Of a stretch of DNA of 64,000 nucleotides, positions 62,646-64,000 are shown in pieces. Origin of the DNA: Pseudomonas sp. ATCC 13867 (GTDB lineage Bacteria > Pseudomonadota > Gammaproteobacteria > Pseudomonadales > Pseudomonadaceae); assembly GCF_000349845.1 (NCBI RefSeq), contig NC_020829.1:4347001-4411000 (forward strand), written 5' to 3'. The notes below the pieces were generated by a model, which saw only the letters and a program-made list of their open reading frames with translations, made no database searches and was not told where the DNA came from. The translations under genes were made by a program, and so were the position numbers. Each line of letters opens with the position of its first letter. Positions within the stretch are counted from its first letter, which is position 1.

Positions 62646-63062
62646 ATGAGTAACCAGGATCTGAAGCGGCAACTGATCAACCCGCCGCATACCCAAGTGC
62701 TGTACGACACCTATCATTTCTCCCAGGCCAACCGTGTTGGCAATATCGTCTGGGTCTCCGGCCAGGTGGGAATCGACGCCAACTTCGTTCCCGGCGCCGA
62801 TATCACTGAGCAAGCGCACCTGGCCTTCCAGGCCCTGCGCGGGATTCTCGAGGAAGCGGGCGGCAGCCTGGCCGATGTGGTCGAGCTGATTACCTTCCAC
62901 ACCGATCTGCAAGGCGAAGTCCATGCCTTCGGCCAGGTCAAGGACGAGTACTTCCCTGACCGCTATCCGGCCTGGAGCGCTGTCGGCATCACTCAGCTGT
63001 CGCTGCCTCAGTTGCGAGTGGAAGTCCGCGCGGTGGCAGTCATCGGCAGCGGCAAGGCCTGA
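62646..63062 (+). CDS. RidA/YjgF/UK114-family protein
   Basis: This is a 138-residue RidA-superfamily protein. FSQANRVGNIVWVSGQVGID and the C-terminal LPQLRVEVRAVAVIGS are typical. Canonical RidA deaminates reactive enamine/imine intermediates and needs an arginine in the ARLP motif; here that place reads ITQLSLP, so the arginine appears to be missing. This points to a non-RidA subgroup, often found in catabolic operons. It begins 17 bp after the PhyH stop with AAGAGGACG upstream, so the two are co-transcribed. Confidence 0.85.
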   Translation: MSNQDLKRQLINPPHTQVLYDTYHFSQANRVGNIVWVSGQVGIDANFVPGADITEQAHLAFQALRGILEEAGGSLADVVELITFHTDLQGEVHAFGQVKDEYFPDRYPAWSAVGITQLSLPQLRVEVRAVAVIGSGKA

Positions 63063-63130
63063 TTCGCCGGCATTGAAATCAACCGGCGCCTCATCGAGGC
63101 GCCAATCACCTGCAGGAGCGAATTAGACAG

Positions 63131-63427
63131 ATGGCAACTCTCATCGTGAGCTACCCGGTCAGCGAAGGCGCAACCTTCGATCGTGACTACTACGTATCCC
63201 GGCATATCCCTCTGGCCCAATCGGCCTGGGGCGAGTTCGGCCTGCAATCCGCGGAGATCCTTTTCCCGGCGGCAGGACCGCAACCCCTCGCCGGCATGGT
63301 GATCATGCGCTTCGCGAATCAGTCGGACATCGATGCCGCACTCGCCTCCCCGAAAACCGCTGAGGTGGTGGGTGACGTCCCGAACTTCACCAACCTCACG
63401 CCTCAGATCTTTCGCGCAGACGACTGA
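63131..63427 (+). CDS. EthD-family (dimeric alpha-beta barrel) protein
   Basis: This is a 98-residue protein with the EthD pattern: VSYPVSEGATFDRDYYVSRHIPLAQ at the start, then GMVIMRFANQSDIDAALASP and a C-terminal strand NFTNLTPQIF. EthD-type proteins are small ferredoxin-like barrels that accompany oxygenases in degradation operons. CAGGAG precedes the ATG at 63131. It lies 68 bp after the RidA-like gene, as the third gene of the putative operon. Confidence 0.8.
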   Translation: MATLIVSYPVSEGATFDRDYYVSRHIPLAQSAWGEFGLQSAEILFPAAGPQPLAGMVIMRFANQSDIDAALASPKTAEVVGDVPNFTNLTPQIFRADD

Positions 63428-63578
63428 GCTTGGGGGTAGAGTTTCCATCGAGGCGCGGCCGCCCTTGGCGGCCTTTGATGCTTTCATCCAGCAAATTCCC
63501 TATGCTGAGCAACTCGGAAGGCTCCGGCTCTTCCCAGTGAACGAACTTCGCCCAGCCAGCCATAAAAGCGCCATTCCC

Positions 63579-64000
63579 ATGCCTGACACCCAACGCTCTC
63601 CCGCCACCACCGAAGCCCACGGCAAGTCCGAGCGACCTGCACGTCGCGGGCGCCCTGTGGGGAATCACGAAGAAAAGCGTACCGAACTCGTGAAAGCGGT
63701 GATCGAGGTGATCGCCAAGGAAGGTTACGCAGGCACCTCGATGCGCAGGGTTGCTCAGCATGCCGGTTGCACGACAGGAGCAGTGACCTACTACTTCGCA
63801 AACAAGGAGGAGATGGTCACGGCCGCGGCCCAGTCTCTGTTCGATGAGTTCGACACACTGCTGGACTTCAGCAAGGTAGGGATCGACGTCAGGACCATCA
63901 TCGACCAGTGGCTCAACTGGACCAAGGCTGACGAGCCGGATTCGTGGCTCGCCCTGTTCCAGCTACTGGCTCATGCCAGGCACGAACGGGCCTTTGCTGA
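63579..64000 (+). CDS. TetR-family transcriptional regulator (partial, runs off window)
   Basis: The visible 140 residues begin MPDTQRSPATTEAHGKSE. After a basic linker (RPARRGRPVGN) comes the TetR HTH (about residues 35-85) with GYAGTSMRRVAQHAGCTTGA and VTYYFANKEEM. The ligand-binding domain has only begun when the window ends. It lies 151 bp after the EthD-like gene and probably controls the PhyH-RidA-EthD group, perhaps through the AACGATCGTT palindrome at 61718. The ATG at 63579 lacks a strong ribosome binding site, so the exact start is uncertain. Confidence 0.82.
   Translation, partial: MPDTQRSPATTEAHGKSERPARRGRPVGNHEEKRTELVKAVIEVIAKEGYAGTSMRRVAQHAGCTTGAVTYYFANKEEMVTAAAQSLFDEFDTLLDFSKVGIDVRTIIDQWLNWTKADEPDSWLALFQLLAHARHERAFA

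Overview
The window is a high-GC gammaproteobacterial chromosome segment, almost certainly Pseudomonas. The evidence is a complete twelve-gene alginate operon in the P. aeruginosa order (algD-alg8-alg44-algK-algE-algG-algX-algL-algI-algJ-algF-algA), an AlgU-type promoter far upstream of algD, TpbA, DUF3509 and MvaT homologues, and repeated copies of a Pseudomonas-type REP palindrome. The exact species cannot be read from the sequence; the gene content beside the alginate operon suggests a relative of P. aeruginosa rather than P. aeruginosa itself.

Layout. 0-3.3 kb: an MFS (MHS-type) transporter divergent from a LysR regulator, then yaaA. 3.3-21.2 kb: the algD control region and the alginate biosynthesis, polymerisation, modification and export operon, closed by a strong terminator. 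21.2-24.7 kb: repeats, small membrane proteins, an SDR enzyme and a TpbA-like periplasmic phosphatase. 24.8-30.7 kb: an aromatic-acid-type efflux operon (outer-membrane factor, FUSC pump, DUF1656, membrane fusion protein) divergent from a LysR gene. 31-44 kb: a 2-hydroxyacid dehydrogenase, an orphan Wzz, two EamA transporters each divergent from a regulator (AraC, MocR), an iron-linked DUF3649-PepSY-DUF3325 cluster behind a Fur-box-like site, an SNF2 helicase and 3-hydroxybutyrate dehydrogenase. 44-49 kb: a lipoprotein, two ABC-2 permeases and a membrane fusion protein, PsiE and DUF3509.

At about 49.28 kb the character changes. A yebG gene with a perfect LexA box is cut off after about 16 codons, and low-GC accessory DNA begins. 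It carries a second, divergent yebG, an MvaT-family silencer, small unknown genes, and a two-gene minus-strand module: a 535-residue protein with a HEPN-like RxxxxH motif followed by a 1698-residue protein with an N-terminal PD-(D/E)XK-like nuclease motif, a P-loop STAND/AAA-type ATPase core and a long helical C-terminal region. This module looks like an uncharacterised anti-phage defence system and is the most interesting content here. An IS21-family istA remnant follows at about 60 kb. The window ends with an orphan PotD-like binding protein, a PhyH-dioxygenase/RidA/EthD-like gene set and the start of a TetR regulator.

All gene identities rest on reading the translated sequence and on family knowledge; no database search was run.
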